A DNA stretch of 64,000 nt from Flexilinea sp. (GCA_026645735.1 JAPKMT010000012.1:1-64000), one strand, 5' to 3'; counted from the stretch's first letter, positions 16,504 to 26,699 are shown. Translations and numbers: made by a program. Notes: generated from the letters alone by a model not told the origin.

Positions 16504-17342
16504 TGGCCGTTAAGATTTATAAACCAATTACCCCGAGTTTGCGCAATATGACCGGTTATACCTTTGAAGAAATTACAAAGAAAAAACCGGAACGAGCCTT
16601 AATTGTATTCCGCAAACAGCACGCAGGCCGCAATAATGATGGTCGTGTAACAGTCCGTCATCGTGGTGGTGGGGAAAGACGCTTTATCCGTATTATTGAT
16701 ACAAAACGCGATAAAATTAATATCCCCGCGAAAGTTGCTGCCATTGAGTATGATCCGAATAGAACTGCCCGCCTTGCTCTTCTTTTCTATGTGGATGGAG
16801 CAAAACGGTATATATTAGCCCCAATTGGTTTGAAAGTCGGCGATATGGTTGTTTCTGGACCGAATTCTGAAATTCGAATCGGCAATGCGATGCCGATTTC
16901 CAATATTCCAGTCGGTTCAACCATTCATAACATTGAATTGAAACCTGGCAAAGGCGGACAAATGGTCCGTGCGGCTGGTGCATCTGCTCAGCTTCTGGCA
17001 AAAGAAGGTGATTATGCTCAGGTCCGTCTTCCTTCCGGAGAAGTCCGGTTGGTATTGCAGGTTTGTTATGCAACGATTGGTCAAATTGGCAACCTGGATC
17101 ACAGTAATGTGAAGCTGGGAAAAGCCGGACGCAAACGTCATCTGGGTATTCGCCCGACCGTTCGCGGTACTGCGATGTCCCCGCGCGACCATCCGCATGG
17201 TGGTGGTGAGGGACGCCAGCCAGTTGGAATGCCAGGACCTAAAACCCCGTGGGGTAAACCGGCTTTGGGTTATAAAACCCGGAATAACAAGAAAACGGAC
17301 AAATATATTGTTCGACGCCGCAATGTCAAGAGCGGACGTTAG
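16503..17342 (+). CDS. rplB: 50S ribosomal protein L2
   Basis: 279 residues, full length. The conserved C-terminal block [18 protein letters not shown] contains the histidine and glycines that touch the peptidyl-transferase centre, followed by a basic tail. The start overlaps the rplW stop codon (TAATG), so the two are translationally coupled. Confidence 0.98.
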   Translation: MAVKIYKPITPSLRNMTGYTFEEITKKKPERALIVFRKQHAGRNNDGRVTVRHRGGGERRFIRIIDTKRDKINIPAKVAAIEYDPNRTARLALLFYVDGAKRYILAPIGLKVGDMVVSGPNSEIRIGNAMPISNIPVGSTIHNIELKPGKGGQMVRAAGASAQLLAKEGDYAQVRLPSGEVRLVLQVCYATIGQIGNLDHSNVKLGKAGRKRHLGIRPTVRGTAMSPRDHPHGGGEGRQPVGMPGPKTPWGKPALGYKTRNNKKTDKYIVRRRNVKSGR

Positions 17343-17377
17343 TCCTCGGATCAGTCATTTAAGAGAGGTACGAAGAT

Positions 17378-17653
17378 ATGTCAAGATCATTAAAGAAAGG
17401 GCCGTTTATAGACCCGAAACTCTTAAAGAAGGTTGAGAAAATGAATGACGCCGGCGACAAAAAAGTGATTCGCACTTGGAGCCGCGCCAGCACAATCTTC
17501 CCCCAGATGGTAGGTCATACCATCGCCGTACATGACGGCCGACGCCATATCCCGGTTTACATAACCGACAACATGGTAGGTCATCGATTGGGTGAGTTTG
17601 CCCCCACCCGTCTGTTCCGTGGTCATGTTTCGGAAAAATCGACAAAGAGGTAG
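17378..17653 (+). CDS. rpsS: 30S ribosomal protein S19
   Basis: 91 residues starting [20 protein letters not shown] with the diagnostic [17 protein letters not shown] near the end. It binds the 30S head with S13. GAGAGGT lies upstream of the ATG. The end is 5 bp from rplV. Confidence 0.97.
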   Translation: MSRSLKKGPFIDPKLLKKVEKMNDAGDKKVIRTWSRASTIFPQMVGHTIAVHDGRRHIPVYITDNMVGHRLGEFAPTRLFRGHVSEKSTKR

Positions 17654-17658
17654 AAGCA

Positions 17659-18000
17659 ATGGCACAAGATGTAACAGCAAAATTAAGCAACAGTGGTGTT
17701 TCTGCCCAAAAAGTTCGACTGGTGATCAATTTGGTTCGCGGTATGCCTGTAAATGAAGCTTTGAATATATTGAAATTTACAAATAAAATTTCAGCAGAGC
17801 CGATCTACAAACTGATTGCATCCGCCGCGGCAAATGCAGAAGAAAATTTTGGCCTCGACCGGAATGAAATGTATGTACACAGCATTTTCTGCGATGAAGC
17901 AGCAACTCGCCGCTGGAGATATTTTGGAGCAAGAGGTCGTTTCAAACCAGTTCTTCGCCGATCATCCCATGTTACTGTGGTTCTTCGAGAACGTGAGTAG
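17659..18000 (+). CDS. rplV: 50S ribosomal protein L22
   Basis: 113 residues. SAQKVRLVINLVRGMPVNEA at the start and RRWRYFGARGRFKPVLRRSS at the tip of the beta-hairpin that enters the exit tunnel are typical. The C-terminus HVTVVLRERE is the standard end. 41 bp separate it from rpsC. Confidence 0.96.
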   Translation: MAQDVTAKLSNSGVSAQKVRLVINLVRGMPVNEALNILKFTNKISAEPIYKLIASAAANAEENFGLDRNEMYVHSIFCDEAATRRWRYFGARGRFKPVLRRSSHVTVVLRERE

Positions 18001-18041
18001 TGTGAGACCGAAGGAACCAAGGAAGAAATCAGGAGAAAAAT

Positions 18042-18722
18042 ATGGGTCGTAAAGTACATCCTATTGGATTTCGATTGAATATCAACAAACCCTGGGATGG
18101 GCGTTGGTATGCGAAGGGAATTGATTACGTGGATCAGCTTCATCAGGATTTGAAAATTCGGGATCTGATTCATGAACAAACCGGAAAAGCAGGCGTATCA
18201 AAAGTTGAAGTTGAACGCTTCCCCGGAAAAGTAAAAGTCGTGGTGAACACTGCAAAACCGGGTATTCTCATTGGCCGAAAAGGTGAAACAGTTAAAATTG
18301 TTCGCCAGAACCTCGAATCGATGACCGGCAAAAAAGTGGACTTGGAAATCAAGGAAATCAAATCGCCGGATCTGGATGCATATTTGGTCGCACAGAATAT
18401 TGCCGGCCAGATTGAACGGCGTGTTGGTTATCGCCGCGCCATGAAACGCGCAATTCAGCAAGGTTTACGCCAGGGCGGACAAGGCGTCAAAGTCCAGGTA
18501 AGCGGTCGTTTGAGTGGTGCCGATATGGCACGTACTGTCGTACTGCGTGAAGGCCAGGTACCACTGCAGATGCTTCGTGCTGATATTGATTTTGCGCGTG
18601 CTGAAGCCAACACAACCTATGGCAAAATCGGTGTCAAAGTGTGGATCTATCGCGGAAACATCCTTTCCATGAGTGAAGAAGTATCTGCTGAGTCCACCGA
18701 GGGTGTTTACGTCAGTGAATAA
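18042..18722 (+). CDS. rpsC: 30S ribosomal protein S3
   Basis: 226 residues: MGRKVHPIGFRLNINKPWDG, a KH domain with GILIGRKGETVKIVRQ, and the C-terminal GQVPLQMLRADIDFA block. It lies at the mRNA entry site, where it helps unwind message. AGGAG precedes the ATG. The tail is short and acidic, with no extension. Confidence 0.97.
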   Translation: MGRKVHPIGFRLNINKPWDGRWYAKGIDYVDQLHQDLKIRDLIHEQTGKAGVSKVEVERFPGKVKVVVNTAKPGILIGRKGETVKIVRQNLESMTGKKVDLEIKEIKSPDLDAYLVAQNIAGQIERRVGYRRAMKRAIQQGLRQGGQGVKVQVSGRLSGADMARTVVLREGQVPLQMLRADIDFARAEANTTYGKIGVKVWIYRGNILSMSEEVSAESTEGVYVSE

Positions 18723-18789
18723 TACTTACACCGGATGGATATACGGAAATTCCGTGTATTTCGGTTAATCGAAAAAAGAGGTATTGGAT

Positions 18790-19224
18790 ATGTTAATGCC
18801 AAAACGTGTGAAGTACCGCAAGCAGCAGCGTGGCCGTATGCGAGGAAAGGCCTTGCGCGGAGCGGAAATTACCTTCGGCGAATTCGGTCTGATGGCCATG
18901 GAACCGGGCTGGGTAACCCAACGACAGATCGAAGCTGCTCGCCGTACACTGGCGCGTGAAATGAAGCGCCGCGGGAAGGTTTGGATTCGTATCTTCCCGG
19001 ATAAACCTTATACACACCGCCCCCCGGAGACTCGTATGGGTAAAGGAAAAGGCAATGTGGAATATTGGGTAGCAGTCGTTAAACCGGGTCGTATTATGTT
19101 CGAAATTGGTGGATTAACTGAGGATATAGCCTTAGAAGCATTACATCAGGCTTCCTATAAATTTTCAATTCGAACGAAAGTGATTTCTCGGCACGAACTG
19201 GGTACAGGAGAACAACAGCAATGA
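18790..19224 (+). CDS. rplP: 50S ribosomal protein L16
   Basis: 144 residues. I use the ATG at 18790 ([15 protein letters not shown]), the normal L16 start, with AAGAGG 8 nt upstream; a TTG two codons earlier is also open. [20 protein letters not shown] and the [16 protein letters not shown] loop are diagnostic. L16 organises the A-site region of 23S rRNA. Overlaps rpmC by 4 bp. Confidence 0.96.
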   Translation: MLMPKRVKYRKQQRGRMRGKALRGAEITFGEFGLMAMEPGWVTQRQIEAARRTLAREMKRRGKVWIRIFPDKPYTHRPPETRMGKGKGNVEYWVAVVKPGRIMFEIGGLTEDIALEALHQASYKFSIRTKVISRHELGTGEQQQ

Positions 19225-19433
19225 AACCAGCAGAAATCAGAATTTTATCAAGTAAAGAAATTGTGGCAAAGCTGGCTGATTTGAGACAAGAAAGCATGAA
19301 TCTGCGGTTCCAGGTTGTTTCTGGCCAATTGACAGATTTCAGCCGCGTCAAAGAAGTTCGCCGTGATATTGCCCGGATGGAGACCATTCTTCGCGAAATG
19401 GAATTGAAGAGTCAACAAGAAGGTGAAGCATGA
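19221..19433 (+). CDS. rpmC: 50S ribosomal protein L29
   Basis: 70 residues, two long helices: [20 protein letters not shown] and the [20 protein letters not shown] turn-helix typical of L29. It borders the tunnel exit next to L23. ATGA overlaps join it to both rplP and rpsQ. Confidence 0.95.
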   Translation: MKPAEIRILSSKEIVAKLADLRQESMNLRFQVVSGQLTDFSRVKEVRRDIARMETILREMELKSQQEGEA

Positions 19434-19744
19434 ATGCACGCCGCCGTATAATGGGTATCGTCACTAGTGACAAAATGGATAAAACAGTTGTGGTCGAAAT
19501 CAGCCGCACTTACCGCCATCCGCTGGTTGGAAAAATTGTTCATGATTATAAACGTGTCAAGGCACACGATGAAAAGAATGAATGCAAAATCGGCGACAAA
19601 GTTTTACTGGTTGAAAGCGCACCGCTTTCAAAAGAAAAACGATGGGTTGTTGAATCCATAATCAAGCGGGACGAGAAGAAAGAAATTGTCGAAGAGATCA
19701 CTGAAGAACTGGCAGCAGAACTTAAAGAAGGAGCTGAAGAATGA
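19430..19744 (+). CDS. rpsQ: 30S ribosomal protein S17
   Basis: 104 residues, longer than the usual 80-90 because of an acidic C-terminal tail ([20 protein letters not shown]). The OB-fold core is clear: [18 protein letters not shown] with [20 protein letters not shown]17 is a primary 16S rRNA binder. Four-base overlaps on both sides imply coupled translation. Confidence 0.96.
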   Translation: MNARRRIMGIVTSDKMDKTVVVEISRTYRHPLVGKIVHDYKRVKAHDEKNECKIGDKVLLVESAPLSKEKRWVVESIIKRDEKKEIVEEITEELAAELKEGAEE

Positions 19745-20112
19745 TTCAAAAAGAATCCAGACTTAAAGTTGCTGATAATACCGGTGCTAAAGAAATCCTT
19801 GTCATACACATCACAGGTGGCTCGGTTCGACGTTATGGATATGTTGGTGATATCGTTGTAGGTACAGTCAAGTCAGCTACACCGCATGGATCGGTTAAGA
19901 AAAGCGATATCGTGAAAGCAGTCATCGTCCGCTGTTCAAAGGAATGGCGACGCGAAGATGGTTCATCCATCCGCTTTGATGACAATGCAGTGGTGATTTT
20001 GGATGCAAATGGTACTGATCCAAAAGGTACTCGAATTTTCGGACCTGTTGCACGCGAATTGCGTGAAAAAGGATTTACGAAAATTGTTTCCCTGGCACCG
20101 GAAGCTATCTAA
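19741..20112 (+). CDS. rplN: 50S ribosomal protein L14
   Basis: 123 residues. [20 protein letters not shown] at the start and [20 protein letters not shown] at the end are near-invariant L14 blocks. It forms part of the intersubunit surface and the docking site for RsfS. Overlaps rpsQ by 4 bp. Confidence 0.97.
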   Translation: MIQKESRLKVADNTGAKEILVIHITGGSVRRYGYVGDIVVGTVKSATPHGSVKKSDIVKAVIVRCSKEWRREDGSSIRFDDNAVVILDANGTDPKGTRIFGPVARELREKGFTKIVSLAPEAI

Positions 20113-20133
20113 TCACGAAAGATGGAGCGAAGA

Positions 20134-20466
20134 ATGAAACAAAAAATTCGCAAGGGTGATACTGTCGAAGTCATCAGCGGCCGCTCGGAAGACAAGAAGA
20201 AGCGTGGAGAGGTCATTCGTATGATTCCTGCTGAATCTCGGGTTGTTGTCCAGGGTGTCAATATTCGATCAAGACATAAGGGACAAACTCAGGCAGGACG
20301 TCGCCAGATCGATGCCGGCATTGTAAAATTTGAAGCACCCATTCACATTTCGAATGTGATGCTCGTATGCCCGAAATGCAACAAGGCAACCCGTGTAGGG
20401 TTTAGCCGCGACAATGGAAAATTAAGCCGAATCTGCAAAAAATGTAATGCGGATATCGATGCGTAA
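20134..20466 (+). CDS. rplX: 50S ribosomal protein L24
   Basis: 110 residues from the ATG at 20134 ([20 protein letters not shown]), which is preceded by GGAGCGAAGA; an ATG four codons earlier is open but less well placed. The KOW motif and the C-terminal [20 protein letters not shown] with a further CKKC give a four-cysteine zinc-binding L24. It is an assembly initiator. Confidence 0.95.
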   Translation: MKQKIRKGDTVEVISGRSEDKKKRGEVIRMIPAESRVVVQGVNIRSRHKGQTQAGRRQIDAGIVKFEAPIHISNVMLVCPKCNKATRVGFSRDNGKLSRICKKCNADIDA

Positions 20467-20483
20467 GTAGCAGGAGAAAAAAC

Positions 20484-21026
20484 ATGAATCAACTGAAAGA
20501 GAAATATCTGAACAATGTTGTTCCTGCTATGAAAACCGCTTTGAATCTGGACAATCCGATGCAGTATCCACGCATTGAAAAAGTTGTTGTGAATATTGGA
20601 CTCGGAGAAGCGCTGGATAATCCGAAAGCGTTGGATGCAGCTGTCAATGATCTGGCCCAGATCGCCGGACAAAAACCTGTAATTACTAAAGCCCGTGTCA
20701 GTATTGCTAACTTCAAATTACGTGAAGGGCGTCAAATTGGTGCCAAAGTAACACTGCGTGGCGAGAAAATGTGGGCTTTTTTGGATCGTGTGATGAATAT
20801 CGTATTACCTCGTGTTCGTGATTTCCGCGGAATTTCCGCCGATGCATTTGACGGACGCGGTAACTATACACTCGGTCTGAAGGAACAGACATTGTTCCCG
20901 GAAATTGATTATGAAAAAGTCGACAAAGTCCGCGGAATGGAAATTACTATCGTTACTACAGCACAGACGGACGATCAGGCACGTGTAATGCTTGATCTGC
21001 TCGGCATGCCTTTCAGGAAGGGTTAA
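20484..21026 (+). CDS. rplE: 50S ribosomal protein L5
   Basis: 180 residues. [20 protein letters not shown] and the [20 protein letters not shown] block are diagnostic. L5 binds 5S rRNA with L18 and contacts P-site tRNA. AGGAG lies upstream of the ATG. The rpsN start follows after one base. Confidence 0.97.
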   Translation: MNQLKEKYLNNVVPAMKTALNLDNPMQYPRIEKVVVNIGLGEALDNPKALDAAVNDLAQIAGQKPVITKARVSIANFKLREGRQIGAKVTLRGEKMWAFLDRVMNIVLPRVRDFRGISADAFDGRGNYTLGLKEQTLFPEIDYEKVDKVRGMEITIVTTAQTDDQARVMLDLLGMPFRKG

Positions 21027-21027
21027 T

Positions 21028-21210
21028 ATGGCAAAGAAATGCATGAAATATCGTGAAATTCGGCGTGAATACCCGAATCAGGTTCGCAATCGATGTCGAC
21101 TATGCGGTCGTCCGCACGGATATATGCGTCGTTTTGGTTTGTGCCGCATTTGCTTCCGCGAACTTGCGCTGAATGGCCAAATTCCCGGCGTTACGAAGTC
21201 ATCCTGGTAA
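21028..21210 (+). CDS. rpsN: 30S ribosomal protein S14, zinc-binding type Z
   Basis: 60 residues from the ATG at 21028 ([20 protein letters not shown]). The four zinc ligands Cys23, Cys26, Cys39 and Cys42 (CRLC and CRIC) mark the short zinc-dependent type Z form. AGGAAGGG of the rplE end acts as its ribosome site. A longer frame starting inside rplE is not the real start. Confidence 0.95.
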   Translation: MAKKCMKYREIRREYPNQVRNRCRLCGRPHGYMRRFGLCRICFRELALNGQIPGVTKSSW

Positions 21211-21231
21211 TGGACACGGAGGAATAGAATA

Positions 21232-21642
21232 ATGGTTAATGATCCTATTGCCGATATGTTGACTCGAATTCGCAACGCAATGATGGCTGGTCATGCAACG
21301 GTTGCGATGCCAAGTTCAAATATCAAAATTGAAATCGCTCGGATCCTCAAAGAAGAAGGTTATTTGGATTCTTATGAGGTTCTGGAGAGCGAAAATGTAG
21401 CTCAGCGTGTTCTGCGTGTGAAAATTAAATATGCAGGAGAACGCCGTTCACGTCGCCCGGTAATCACCGGAATTGTCCGTGTCAGCAAACCTGGCAGACG
21501 TGTTTATACTCGCCGTGATAATATCCCCTGGATTCTCTCCGGTATGGGTATTTCAATTATGTCCACTCCGAAGGGAGTGATGACCGGGCAGCGCGCCCGC
21601 CAACTGAATGTCGGCGGCGAAATCCTCTGCAAGGTCTGGTAG
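21232..21642 (+). CDS. rpsH: 30S ribosomal protein S8
   Basis: 136 residues: MVNDPIADMLTRIRNAMMAG at the start and STPKGVMTGQRARQLNVGGE near the end. S8 binds the central domain of 16S rRNA and in enterobacteria represses the spc operon at the rplE site; no such site was checked here. CGGAGGAATAG precedes the ATG. Confidence 0.97.
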   Translation: MVNDPIADMLTRIRNAMMAGHATVAMPSSNIKIEIARILKEEGYLDSYEVLESENVAQRVLRVKIKYAGERRSRRPVITGIVRVSKPGRRVYTRRDNIPWILSGMGISIMSTPKGVMTGQRARQLNVGGEILCKVW

Positions 21643-21658
21643 GAAAGGAAGGTTGTAA

Positions 21659-22207
21659 GTGTCTCGTATTGGACGTTTACCCATTACCGTTCCGGCAGGC
21701 GTTAAAGTGGACATCAATGGTAGTGAAGTTACTGTAAAGGGACCTAAAGGAGAATTAAAGCGTGTTTTTTCTCCGGTTGTCAAGATTGAACAGGATGGTC
21801 CTGTAATTCAAATTTCACGATCCAATGATGAAGCTTCGGTTCGCGCTCTTCACGGAACCAGCCGGGCGCTGTTAAATAACATGGTGGTTGGTGTTTCAAC
21901 AGGCTTTACGATTGTGTTGGAAGTCGATGGAGTCGGATACCGCCCTGAAATGAACGGCAAGAATTTAGTATTGTATGTCGGTTACTCTGCTCCAAAAGAA
22001 GTTGTTCCTCCTGATGGAATCAGCTTTGATGTTGATGCAAAAGCCCGGCAGATTAAAGTCATGGGCTTTGACCGCGAACAGGTTGGACAGGTTGCAGCGG
22101 ATATCCGCTTCATTCGTCCACCGGAACCGTACAAAGGCAAAGGTATTCACTATCTGGGTGAAAAAATCCGCCGCAAAGCCGGTAAGACCGGTAAAGCTAA
22201 GAAATAG
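21659..22207 (+). CDS. rplF: 50S ribosomal protein L6
   Basis: 182 residues, beginning with GTG at 21659 (MSRIGRLPITVPAGVKVDIN) after AAAGGAAGG. The C-terminal PPEPYKGKGIHYLGEKIRRK motif is diagnostic. L6 binds near the sarcin-ricin loop. Ten bases separate it from rplR. Confidence 0.97.
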   Translation: MSRIGRLPITVPAGVKVDINGSEVTVKGPKGELKRVFSPVVKIEQDGPVIQISRSNDEASVRALHGTSRALLNNMVVGVSTGFTIVLEVDGVGYRPEMNGKNLVLYVGYSAPKEVVPPDGISFDVDAKARQIKVMGFDREQVGQVAADIRFIRPPEPYKGKGIHYLGEKIRRKAGKTGKAKK

Positions 22208-22216
22208 GGGTGAAGA

Positions 22217-22582
22217 ATGGCGAAATTTTCTCGAAGTGAGGCTCGTATTCGCCGCCATGCCCGTGTTCGTAAGAACCTGGCCGGAACAGCGGATTGCCCA
22301 CGTTTGAATGTTTTTCGAAGTCTCAATTGCATTTATGCTCAGGTCATTGATGACGAAGCAGGAAAAACGCTTGTTTCTGCATCCACGATCGATCGGGCGT
22401 TGAAAGCTGATTTGGATGGAAAAAATAAGACCGAACAGGCGAAACTGGTTGGTAAAGCTGTTGCCGAGCGTGCAAAAGAAAAAGGTATCACTGCGGTAGT
22501 TTTTGACCGTGGTGGATTCCGCTACATGGGTCGTGTAAAAGCCCTGGCGGACGCTGCTCGTGAAGCAGGCCTTGAGTTTTAG
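22217..22582 (+). CDS. rplR: 50S ribosomal protein L18
   Basis: 121 residues. The basic N-terminus ([20 protein letters not shown]) and the end [20 protein letters not shown] are typical. L18 binds 5S rRNA with L5. GGGGTGAAGA precedes the ATG. Confidence 0.97.
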   Translation: MAKFSRSEARIRRHARVRKNLAGTADCPRLNVFRSLNCIYAQVIDDEAGKTLVSASTIDRALKADLDGKNKTEQAKLVGKAVAERAKEKGITAVVFDRGGFRYMGRVKALADAAREAGLEF

Positions 22583-22607
22583 GCAGAAATAGAAGAGGAC
22601 TAAAACC

Positions 22608-23138
22608 ATGGAACATATGGAATATCAACCAATGGAAGATCAAATGGATGAGCGCGTTATCGAAATCGCTCGTGTGTCAAAAGTTGTTAAAGGCGGACGT
22701 CGTTTTCGATATCGTGTTACAGTAGTTGTGGGTGATAACAAAGGGACCATCGGATTGGGAATTGGCAAAGCCAATGCCGTTCCGGATGCTATGAAAAAAG
22801 CCTCAGATCGGGCACGTAAAAATATGCAGAAAGTCAATCTTTACAAGACGACCATTCCGCATGAAGTAATCGGACAGGTTTCCGGTGCACGTGTCCTTTT
22901 GCGCCCCGCATCAGAAGGTACTGGCGTTATTTCCGCAGGTGGTGTTCGTGCCGTGCTCGAAGTAGCTGGTGTTCACGACATCTTAACAAAATCTTTAGGC
23001 AGTGCCAACACGCTCAATGTAGTTATGGCTACGTTTGATGCGCTGCATCAGTTGAAAGACGCTCGAGAAGAAGCGATTCTGCGCGGAAAAAATGCAGATG
23101 AATTGCTTCCTTTCTGGGATCGGAGGCAGCATGCCTGA
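22608..23138 (+). CDS. rpsE: 30S ribosomal protein S5
   Basis: 176 residues. The double-stranded RNA-binding domain begins [20 protein letters not shown], then [20 protein letters not shown] and the C-terminal [21 protein letters not shown]5 works with S4 in decoding fidelity. The last 8 bases overlap rpmD, so the two are coupled. A second ATG three codons in is also possible. Confidence 0.97.
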   Translation: MEHMEYQPMEDQMDERVIEIARVSKVVKGGRRFRYRVTVVVGDNKGTIGLGIGKANAVPDAMKKASDRARKNMQKVNLYKTTIPHEVIGQVSGARVLLRPASEGTGVISAGGVRAVLEVAGVHDILTKSLGSANTLNVVMATFDALHQLKDAREEAILRGKNADELLPFWDRRQHA

Positions 23139-23334
23139 GAATTTAGAACCCAAGAAATTGCAGATCACTTATGTGAAAAGTGCAATTGGTTACTCACAGA
23201 AGCACAAAAAGACGATTAAAGCCCTTGGTTTTCATCATCTGAATGAGACAGTTGTCCATGACGACACGTCATCAATTCGTGGAATGCTTCAAATGGTTAA
23301 TCATCTGGTAGAGATCGTAGAGCTGGTGGATTAA
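23131..23334 (+). CDS. rpmD: 50S ribosomal protein L30
   Basis: 67 residues from the ATG at 23131 ([20 protein letters not shown]), overlapping rpsE. SQKHKKTIKALGFHHLNETV and the end GMLQMVNHLVEIVE are typical L30. GGAGGCAGC just before the ATG is the ribosome site. It is slightly longer at the N-terminus than the usual 60 residues. Confidence 0.94.
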   Translation: MPENLEPKKLQITYVKSAIGYSQKHKKTIKALGFHHLNETVVHDDTSSIRGMLQMVNHLVEIVELVD

Positions 23335-23336
23335 TT

Positions 23337-23789
23337 ATGAAATTAAATGATTTAAAACCAAATGAAGGAGCAAAAAGCTCCAAAAAACGTGTTGGACGTG
23401 GACCATCAGCCGGACAGGGTAAAACCGCCGGTAAAGGTACAAAAGGCCAGCATGTCCGCCAGGGAGCGGGTGGTCATATTTACCGTCAGGGTGGAAATCT
23501 TCCTTTCTACCGGAAATTTCCGTTCATGCGTGGTGAAGGGTTCACACCACCAAATCGCGTTGAATTTAATGAAGTGAATCTTAGTGCGCTGGAACGATTT
23601 GACGGTACTGTTGAAATCACACCAGAAGTACTTGGGGAAGCCAATCTTCTCAGCAAGAAAAACAACCCGGTTGTTATTCTTGGAAATGGTGAAGTGGATA
23701 AAGCTTACAAACTTAAGGTTCACCGCATTACCAAGGGTGCTCGTGCAAAAATCGAGGCAGCTGGCGGTAGTGTTGAAATCATCGGTTAA
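23337..23789 (+). CDS. rplO: 50S ribosomal protein L15
   Basis: 150 residues. MKLNDLKPNEGAKSSKKRVG and the glycine-rich GKTAGKGTKGQHVRQGAGG tail that penetrates 23S rRNA are diagnostic. It is a late-assembly protein. The start lies 2 bp after the rpmD stop. secY follows 39 bp later. Confidence 0.96.
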   Translation: MKLNDLKPNEGAKSSKKRVGRGPSAGQGKTAGKGTKGQHVRQGAGGHIYRQGGNLPFYRKFPFMRGEGFTPPNRVEFNEVNLSALERFDGTVEITPEVLGEANLLSKKNNPVVILGNGEVDKAYKLKVHRITKGARAKIEAAGGSVEIIG

Positions 23790-23828
23790 TTCAGAACCGA
23801 ATCAGATTATTAAAGGAGAACGAAAAGC

Positions 23829-25166
23829 ATGAAGCGATCCCCATGGCGTTATATTTGGAAGTCTATTGATATTCGCAATAAGTTACTTCTAACTTTGGGA
23901 ATACTGGTGATCTATCGGTTCATTGCAAATATACCGGTTCCGGGTTTTAACTCGGAGGTGATCAATGCTCTCAACAGCAGCAGATCGGCAGCCGGTGATC
24001 TGATCAGTATTCTGAACATGTTATCTGGTGGAACACTCTCATCATTCTCCATTCTGGCTATGGGTGTATACCCATACATTACTGCGTCCATCATTCTTCA
24101 ACTCCTCGGACCGATTATTCCGGCGATCGAGGAGAAAATGAAGAATGATCCGCGGGAAGGCCGCAAGTGGATGGAAAAATGGACGATGTATCTGACAATT
24201 CCGATGGCGCTGCTTTCTGCTGTCGGTCAGATCGGGTTGTTCAATCAGATCGTTCCAGGAATGGCTGTATTAAAAAATTATGGTTGGTCCGGAAGCAATT
24301 TGCTGCCTACGATTGCAAACGTCAGCACCATGATTGCCGGTACGATGATAGCAATTTGGCTGGGTCAAATTATTTCTGAATATGGAATCCAGCAACAAGG
24401 ACTTTCCTTAATCATCTTCTCCGGTATTGTTTCGCAAATGCCAAACAACCTGGTCAAAATTTTGGCAGACCAATCTTCCGGATGGTATATGCTGATTGTT
24501 TCCCTGGCTGTTCTTTTGTTGACAGTGTTTGCGATTGTATATATTCAGCAGGGAACACGGTTTATTCGATTGATGATACCGGGACAACGGATCAGCTATC
24601 GTGGCATTAAATCAGGTGGATCAACGACGCTTCCGCTACGTGTAAACAGCGTGGGCATGATCCCGTTGATTTTTGCACAATCCATCATCACTTTCCCAGC
24701 TTTAATTGCAAGCTTTTTTGTCAATTCCGGTGCTGCCTGGGTAAAGAATTCCGCAAGCTGGATACAACAGAACTTAAGCGGCAGTTCTTTTCTTTATGTG
24801 GTTCTCTACTTTTTACTGGTCGTAGGTTTCACATTCTTCTATACGAGCGTTACATTCATGAACAATGACTATGGAACCAGTCTCAAGAAGCAGGGCGCAG
24901 TGGTTCCGGGCAGAGCAGCAGGTTCGGAAACTCAAAATTATCTGGCGAAAATTCAAAATCGCATTACGTTCCCGGGTGCAGTATTTCTCGGTCTCATCGC
25001 CATTTTGCCTTATATTCTTGGAGCAATCCTGAATACCAATGCCAATGCGACCATGCTGTTATCCTCAGCCGGTATGCTGATCGTTGTGGGTGTCGTCCGC
25101 GACATTATTGATTATCTGCAGAGCGATCTGGGCCAGCACGGCTATGAAGAGAAGTTAATTCGATAA
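23829..25166 (+). CDS. secY: preprotein translocase subunit SecY
   Basis: 445 residues with ten transmembrane helices. IPVPGFNSEVI (plug region), MGVYPYITASIILQLLGPII, and cytoplasmic loops PGQRISYRGIKSGGSTTLP and FMNNDYGTSLKKQGAVVPG are conserved SecY blocks. It forms the membrane channel for protein export with SecE and SecG. Placement between rplO and adk is the standard spc-operon order. AAAGGAGAACG precedes the ATG. Confidence 0.98.
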   Translation: MKRSPWRYIWKSIDIRNKLLLTLGILVIYRFIANIPVPGFNSEVINALNSSRSAAGDLISILNMLSGGTLSSFSILAMGVYPYITASIILQLLGPIIPAIEEKMKNDPREGRKWMEKWTMYLTIPMALLSAVGQIGLFNQIVPGMAVLKNYGWSGSNLLPTIANVSTMIAGTMIAIWLGQIISEYGIQQQGLSLIIFSGIVSQMPNNLVKILADQSSGWYMLIVSLAVLLLTVFAIVYIQQGTRFIRLMIPGQRISYRGIKSGGSTTLPLRVNSVGMIPLIFAQSIITFPALIASFFVNSGAAWVKNSASWIQQNLSGSSFLYVVLYFLLVVGFTFFYTSVTFMNNDYGTSLKKQGAVVPGRAAGSETQNYLAKIQNRITFPGAVFLGLIAILPYILGAILNTNANATMLLSSAGMLIVVGVVRDIIDYLQSDLGQHGYEEKLIR

Positions 25167-25190
25167 TTTTGGGAGAAAACTGCATAAATC

Positions 25191-25853
25191 ATGGCGACAT
25201 TTATTGTTTTGCTCGGACCTCCGGGAGCTGGTAAAGGTACACAAGCTCAGATTATTTCACGATCCATGAATCTGCCCCATATTTCGACGGGTGATTTATT
25301 TCGGGAAAACATCAAGAACCTAACTGAGCTGGGTAAAGAAGCACAAACTTACATGAATCAAGGTCAATTGGTACCCGATTCTTTGACCATTTCGATGGTA
25401 AAAGAGCGATTATCCAGAAGTGACTGCGTCAACGGAGCACTGCTCGATGGTTTTCCCAGGACATCCGCTCAGGCGGAAGCATTTGACAGGATGCTACTGG
25501 AAACATTCAAAAGCAAAGTCGATTGCGTACCATGCATTGAAGTCGAGGCAGATCATTTGATTGAACGGTTATGTGGTCGATGGATGTGCCCCAATGGACA
25601 TGTCTTTCACACTAAATTCAATCCTCCGAAAGAATCAGGTGTGTGCGATATTTGCGGAAGTGCACTATACCAGCGGGATGATGATAAGATACAAACTGTG
25701 TCAAGACGAATCGCAGTATACGAAGCACAGACAGCGCCATTGATTCAATATTATGAAAATCAGAATGTTCTGTATCGCATCGATGGAAGTCAGGAAATAG
25801 ATTCTGTCAGCGCTGACATTCTGGATGTCTTAAAAAAGTTCGCGAAAAAATAG
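25191..25853 (+). CDS. adk: adenylate kinase
   Basis: 220 residues. P-loop GPPGAGKGT at about 9-17, AMP-binding DGFPRTSAQAEAF, and a LID region with CPNGHVFHTKF and CDICGSAL that carries cysteines and histidine suited to a structural zinc, as in Gram-positive adenylate kinases. It interconverts ATP plus AMP with two ADP in the cytosol. The ATG lies 24 bp after secY; GGGAGAA upstream is the likely ribosome site. Confidence 0.97.
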   Translation: MATFIVLLGPPGAGKGTQAQIISRSMNLPHISTGDLFRENIKNLTELGKEAQTYMNQGQLVPDSLTISMVKERLSRSDCVNGALLDGFPRTSAQAEAFDRMLLETFKSKVDCVPCIEVEADHLIERLCGRWMCPNGHVFHTKFNPPKESGVCDICGSALYQRDDDKIQTVSRRIAVYEAQTAPLIQYYENQNVLYRIDGSQEIDSVSADILDVLKKFAKK

Positions 25854-25862
25854 GGACAAAAA

Positions 25863-26684
25863 ATGAGTTGGGAACGGCAGGTTAGTATTAAATCCAGAGA
25901 AGAACTGGAACTGATGCGGGAAGCTGGCAAGATTAACGCTGAAGCGTTAAAAGCTGCCAGTGAAGCATGTGTTGCCGGTGCAAGTACCTGGGATGTCAAT
26001 GCTGCTGCTGAACGTGTGTTGGAGCACTATCATGTCATTTCGCCTTTTAAAGGTGTGCCTGGTCCGATTCCATTTCCGGCAAGTACGTGCGTCAGCGTCA
26101 ATCATGTTTTAGTTCATGGGATTCCGAGCAAAAAGATGATTTTACGCGATGGTGATATTGTTTCAGTGGATTGCGGGACGCTCTATAAGGGTTTTGTTGC
26201 TGATTCTGCTTTCACGATCGGAGTTGGCAAGATTTCTGAAGAAGCTCAGCATTTACTGGAAGTAACCGAAGAATCGTTGTATGTCGGTATTCAAAAAATG
26301 GTTTCTGGGAACTACACCGGTGATGTCTCAGCATCCATCCAACAGTTCGTTGAAAGTCATGGATTGTATGTAACGAAACAATATACAGGGCATGGAGTAG
26401 GCCGCAGAATGTGGGAAGCTCCTCAGGTCCCGAATTACGGCACTGCCGGGCAGGGATTGCTGCTGAAACCAGGAATAACGATTGCAATTGAGCCGATGGT
26501 TTTGATCGGTTCTGAGGCAACGAAAGTCTTGTCCGATGGATGGGCAGTATCTTCTGAACGGATGAGCCTTACGGCTCATTATGAACATACCGTAGCGGTT
26601 ACAGACAACGGTCCGATGATAACCACTTTATTGGAAAATGGCGAAACGCCTGTTTCTATGAAAAAGCGAGGAGCCTTGTCATAA
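25863..26684 (+). CDS. map: type I methionine aminopeptidase
   Basis: 273 residues. All five metal ligands are visible: two Asp in VSVDCGTLYKGFVADSAFTI, His in GHGVGRRMWEAPQVPNYG, Glu in IAIEPMV and Glu in YEHTVAVTDNG. It removes the initiator Met from nascent proteins, acting at the ribosome. It starts 9 bp after adk. infA, which often follows map, is absent; instead a new promoter and rpmJ come next. Confidence 0.97.
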   Translation: MSWERQVSIKSREELELMREAGKINAEALKAASEACVAGASTWDVNAAAERVLEHYHVISPFKGVPGPIPFPASTCVSVNHVLVHGIPSKKMILRDGDIVSVDCGTLYKGFVADSAFTIGVGKISEEAQHLLEVTEESLYVGIQKMVSGNYTGDVSASIQQFVESHGLYVTKQYTGHGVGRRMWEAPQVPNYGTAGQGLLLKPGITIAIEPMVLIGSEATKVLSDGWAVSSERMSLTAHYEHTVAVTDNGPMITTLLENGETPVSMKKRGALS

Positions 26685-26699
26685 GATCTCGATCAAATT

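Noticed and set aside
21965-22609. 214-codon minus-strand frame across rplF and rplR
   Set aside because: Lies wholly opposite two certain ribosomal genes with no promoter or ribosome site.
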